Of a stretch of 9,457 nucleotides of DNA, positions 7,401-9,457 are shown piece after piece. The DNA comes from Rudanella sp. (lineage in GTDB: Bacteria; Bacteroidota; Bacteroidia; Cytophagales; Spirosomataceae), in NCBI GenBank assembly GCA_026785985.1, contig JAJAYX010000578.1, positions 1-9,457 on the forward strand, in the 5' to 3' direction. The notes under the pieces were generated by a model. That model made no database searches. It was not told where the DNA came from and was given only the letters and a program-made list of their open reading frames with translations. How positions within the stretch are numbered: position 1 is the stretch's first letter; every line of letters starts with the position of its first letter. Made by a program: the position numbers and the translations under genes.

Positions 7401-8774
7401 ATGCACAACAAATCTAATCAAGCTTCTCGTCGCGAATTTCTGGTGCAGGCAGCCACGGCCGCAGTGGCGGCTCCACTCCTACTAAGTGCATCAGCACAGG
7501 CTTCTGGCCGTACCTCCAAACTCAGGCATGCTTGTATCGGCGTAGGCGGTATGGGATGGGGAGACCTGAACCAGTTTAAAAAACATCCGGAGGTAGAAAT
7601 TGTGGCTCTCTGCGACGTGGACGAAAAAAACCTGAGACGGGCAGCCGAGCTAGTACCCGGTGCCCGGACGTATACCGACTGGCGGGAAATGCTCCGGATG
7701 GAAGCTAACGCCATTGATTCGGTAAATGTAGCAGTGCCCGATCATAATCACTTTCCCATTGCTTATCAGGCTATTCGGCTTAAAAAGCACGTGTACTGTC
7801 AAAAACCAATGTGTCATGATGTGGCTGAAGTACGGGAGCTTACCAAAGCGGCCGTGAAAGCCGGCGTAACCACGCAACTGGGTACTCAGGTAGCTTCTAC
7901 CTTTGGCGACAGAACCGCAGTACAATGGATCAAGCAGGGTATTATTGGTAAAGTAAAGCATGCCTATTTATGTTCGAACCGACCCGGAGCTGTGGCAAAG
8001 TATAGGCTCGTGGGGCCTCGCCCGGCTCAAGGTCAGGAGGTTCCGGCGCATTTACACTGGGATCAGTGGATTGGCACAGCCCCTGTACGACCCTATGCAC
8101 CAGACATATATCATCCTTCCATCTGGCGCACCTGGCAGGACTTCGGTACGGGCTGGTCGGGGGATATTGGCTGCCATATTTTTGACGCAGTCTGGAAAGG
8201 CCTGGGCATGAAAGCTCCGCTGTCGGTACAGGCCGAAGTTCAAAAATCATGGGAAGAGTCTCCCGAACGCCGGGCCGATACCTGGCCACAGGGTAATCAT
8301 ATAAGCTGGGTATTTCCGGGAAACGAACTAACCGACTCTGATACTTTACCAGTAGAGTGGTTTGACGGGGAATTTTATCCACCTCAGGAAATCAGGGATT
8401 TATTTACCGAAGGGGAATACCCGGCCGAATCGGCCATGCTGATTGGCACCGAAGGGGCGTTGCTGATTCCCCATCAAAAGATGCCCGTGATAATCCCGAC
8501 GGGTACCGTGAAAGCGTATGATAACCCTACGTTAGACGAGCGAAACCATTACCATCATTTTGTGGATGCCTGCCTGGGCGGTAAAAAAACAGAATCTCAT
8601 TTTGCTCAGTCGGGTCCGATGACAGAGGCTGTTTTGTTGGGTACCGTGGCGATACGCGTACCGGGCCGATTGTTGACATGGGATTCCGCCCGAATGAAGT
8701 TTTCTAACTATCCGGCTGCTGATAAGTACCTGCGTCGTACTTACCGTAAGGGGTGGGAAGTCAGGGGAGTATAA
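7401..8774 (+). CDS. Tat-exported Gfo/Idh/MocA-family oxidoreductase
   Basis: This 457-residue protein has a twin-arginine signal (SRREFL at 9-14, hydrophobic stretch to about 32, AQA near 32-34), which means export in folded form, probably with cofactor already bound. The nucleotide-binding fold follows: GVGGMG at 47-52 and an acidic residue ending beta-2 (CDVD, 71-74), which favours NAD(H). The catalytic lysine lies in CQKPM (K135), where the wider family has EKP; QKP is common in exported members. GDIGCH (254-259) supplies the conserved active-site His. Length and both ends are normal. The family oxidises or reduces sugars and sugar derivatives; the substrate here is unknown. The ATG at 7401 is preferred because it precedes the Tat motif by the usual distance; there is no Shine-Dalgarno site, as expected for Bacteroidota. 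It is divergent from the copper fusion gene, and joint work in the periplasm is an inference from this context. Confidence 0.93.
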   Translation: MHNKSNQASRREFLVQAATAAVAAPLLLSASAQASGRTSKLRHACIGVGGMGWGDLNQFKKHPEVEIVALCDVDEKNLRRAAELVPGARTYTDWREMLRMEANAIDSVNVAVPDHNHFPIAYQAIRLKKHVYCQKPMCHDVAEVRELTKAAVKAGVTTQLGTQVASTFGDRTAVQWIKQGIIGKVKHAYLCSNRPGAVAKYRLVGPRPAQGQEVPAHLHWDQWIGTAPVRPYAPDIYHPSIWRTWQDFGTGWSGDIGCHIFDAVWKGLGMKAPLSVQAEVQKSWEESPERRADTWPQGNHISWVFPGNELTDSDTLPVEWFDGEFYPPQEIRDLFTEGEYPAESAMLIGTEGALLIPHQKMPVIIPTGTVKAYDNPTLDERNHYHHFVDACLGGKKTESHFAQSGPMTEAVLLGTVAIRVPGRLLTWDSARMKFSNYPAADKYLRRTYRKGWEVRGV

Positions 8775-9457
8775 GAGGTTGTTTAAGATTGTGTTTCACG
8801 AATTTTCCTGGCCATCAGCCGAACCATTGTCCAGTTGATAACGACCTCATTATGAGATCTTTTAACCTCATAGTTTTGGTAATGTCGTAAATATTATGGG
8901 TAAAGGTGAAGTTTTCCAAAATGAAAGAGAATGGCTGTTCTGAACGCTTTTGGTGAAGAAAACCCTCTGGCCTTCGCTTTAAGTTGTTGAATGCGCGAAT
9001 TAAGCGATTCGGCTATGCCATTGGAAATACGATGCGTAATGTAATTGGTCAAGCCCTCAAGGTGTCCCTTAAAGAGGGTAGCCACTTTTAGCAACCCAGC
9101 ATTGCCACCAGAAACTACGCGCTCATGCCAAGTAGTGAAAAAGTCGCTCGCTTCTTGAGGGCTTCTGGCCTTGAAAAACTGCTTAAAGTCCGACTTAAGT
9201 TGAAACGCCTGCACTGTTTTGAGGCTTTTATCAAGCAGAATGGTGTCCAATAAGTCTGTCTCTTTAAGGGACAAATTCTCCCTATTCTTAAGCCAAAGGT
9301 ACTTCGTACCCTTCAGCAAGTCATTAGCTGTCTGGCGCAGTTTTTTGTTCTCGGCCCGACGGGTAATATCCACTGCATTATTGAGGTAGGCCGATAGGTG
9401 GAATTTATCATGGACTATAGCCGCTTGGGGAGCCACTTCCTTAGAGACACGCTCAAA
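8775..9457 (-). mobile_element. ISL3-family insertion sequence, one end only
   Basis: The transposase gene fills 8894 to the right edge, so the element's other end lies beyond the window. The near end must lie between the oxidoreductase stop (8774) and 8893. The sequence starting GAGGTTGTTTAAGATTG directly after that stop could be a terminal inverted repeat, but the partner end is not visible to confirm it. Within this 119-base stretch there is also a small dyad CTCATTATGAG (8846-8856) and nothing else I can name. This end of the window is clearly more AT-rich than the genes before it. Confidence 0.55.
8894..9457 (-). CDS. ISL3-family transposase, C-terminal 187 residues, runs off the right edge
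   Basis: ISL3 transposases are DDE enzymes that cut and rejoin DNA at the insertion sequence ends. The visible part has HDKFHLSAYLNNAVD, matching the family's second catalytic Asp region (DKFHxxxxLN), and near the C-terminus SNGIAESLNSRIQQLKAKARGF, which carries the catalytic Glu and the NxxI-x-x-LK-GF signature of the DDE_Tnp_ISL3 domain. The stop is TAA at 8896-8894. The frame stays open to base 9457 (FERVSKEV and onward), so the GTG at 9436 is not the start; about half of the protein, with the zinc-finger and helix-turn-helix region, lies outside. The frame has no lesion within the window, so the transposase may be active. Confidence 0.9.
   Translation of the reverse strand, partial: FERVSKEVAPQAAIVHDKFHLSAYLNNAVDITRRAENKKLRQTANDLLKGTKYLWLKNRENLSLKETDLLDTILLDKSLKTVQAFQLKSDFKQFFKARSPQEASDFFTTWHERVVSGGNAGLLKVATLFKGHLEGLTNYITHRISNGIAESLNSRIQQLKAKARGFSSPKAFRTAILFHFGKLHLYP

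Noticed and set aside
7053..7411. Overlapping small open frames on both strands in the divergent gap (94 and 114 codons)
   Set aside because: They resemble no family I recognise, overlap the inverted repeats, and one runs into the start of the Gfo/Idh gene.
1..9457. CRISPR array, toxin-antitoxin, phage or defence system
   Set aside because: No regularly spaced repeats, integrase, phage structural or nuclease/helicase genes are visible in any frame. The only mobile element is the ISL3 fragment.

Overview
The window looks like chromosomal DNA from a Bacteroidota member, most likely a Cytophagales/Spirosoma-like bacterium. The evidence is a tRNA promoter of the Bacteroidota type (TTG, 21 nt, TATTTTTG), starts without Shine-Dalgarno sites, a tRNA without an encoded CCA, and the protein families present. 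The taxon is an inference; no marker gene is present to fix it.

Region 1 (1-2796) is a cluster of broken genes. On the minus strand a CzcA/CusA-type metal-efflux RND pump runs off the left edge. It carries a one-base frameshift near 682 and an apparent in-frame internal deletion near 450 that removes the membrane segment with the proton-relay acids. Upstream of it, also on the minus strand, is a PAP2 phosphatase that lacks its N-terminal half and has a frameshift in a run of five C (1717-1721). Its cut end abuts, head to head, the 3' two thirds of a dihydroorotase gene (pyrC, plus strand), which has two further frameshifts and a changed catalytic-loop residue. Two deletions and four indels lie within 2.8 kb, while everything after 3063 reads cleanly. 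This is either a real decayed rearrangement junction or poor sequence or assembly.

Region 2 (2797-3012) has a Bacteroidota promoter, a tRNA-Leu(CAG) with unusual bases at normally conserved positions, and a perfect 14-bp hairpin that probably ends transcription from both sides.

Region 3 (3063-8774) holds two intact, divergently transcribed genes for exported proteins. The minus-strand gene encodes a 1310-residue fusion: signal peptide, SGNH-like domain without the usual nucleophile, a Piru_Ver/TIGR02604-type propeller, a HEAT-like helical region, and an azurin-type copper domain with all four ligands. The plus-strand gene encodes a Tat-exported Gfo/Idh/MocA oxidoreductase. Together they suggest periplasmic oxidation of a sugar or related compound with copper-mediated electron transfer, but the substrate cannot be read from sequence. 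The 405-bp gap between them is packed with inverted repeats, including two mutually exclusive pairings of the same arm.

Region 4 (8775-9457) is the 3' end of an ISL3-family insertion sequence on the minus strand, starting within about 120 bp of the oxidoreductase stop codon and running off the right edge. No complete defence system, CRISPR array or prophage is visible.
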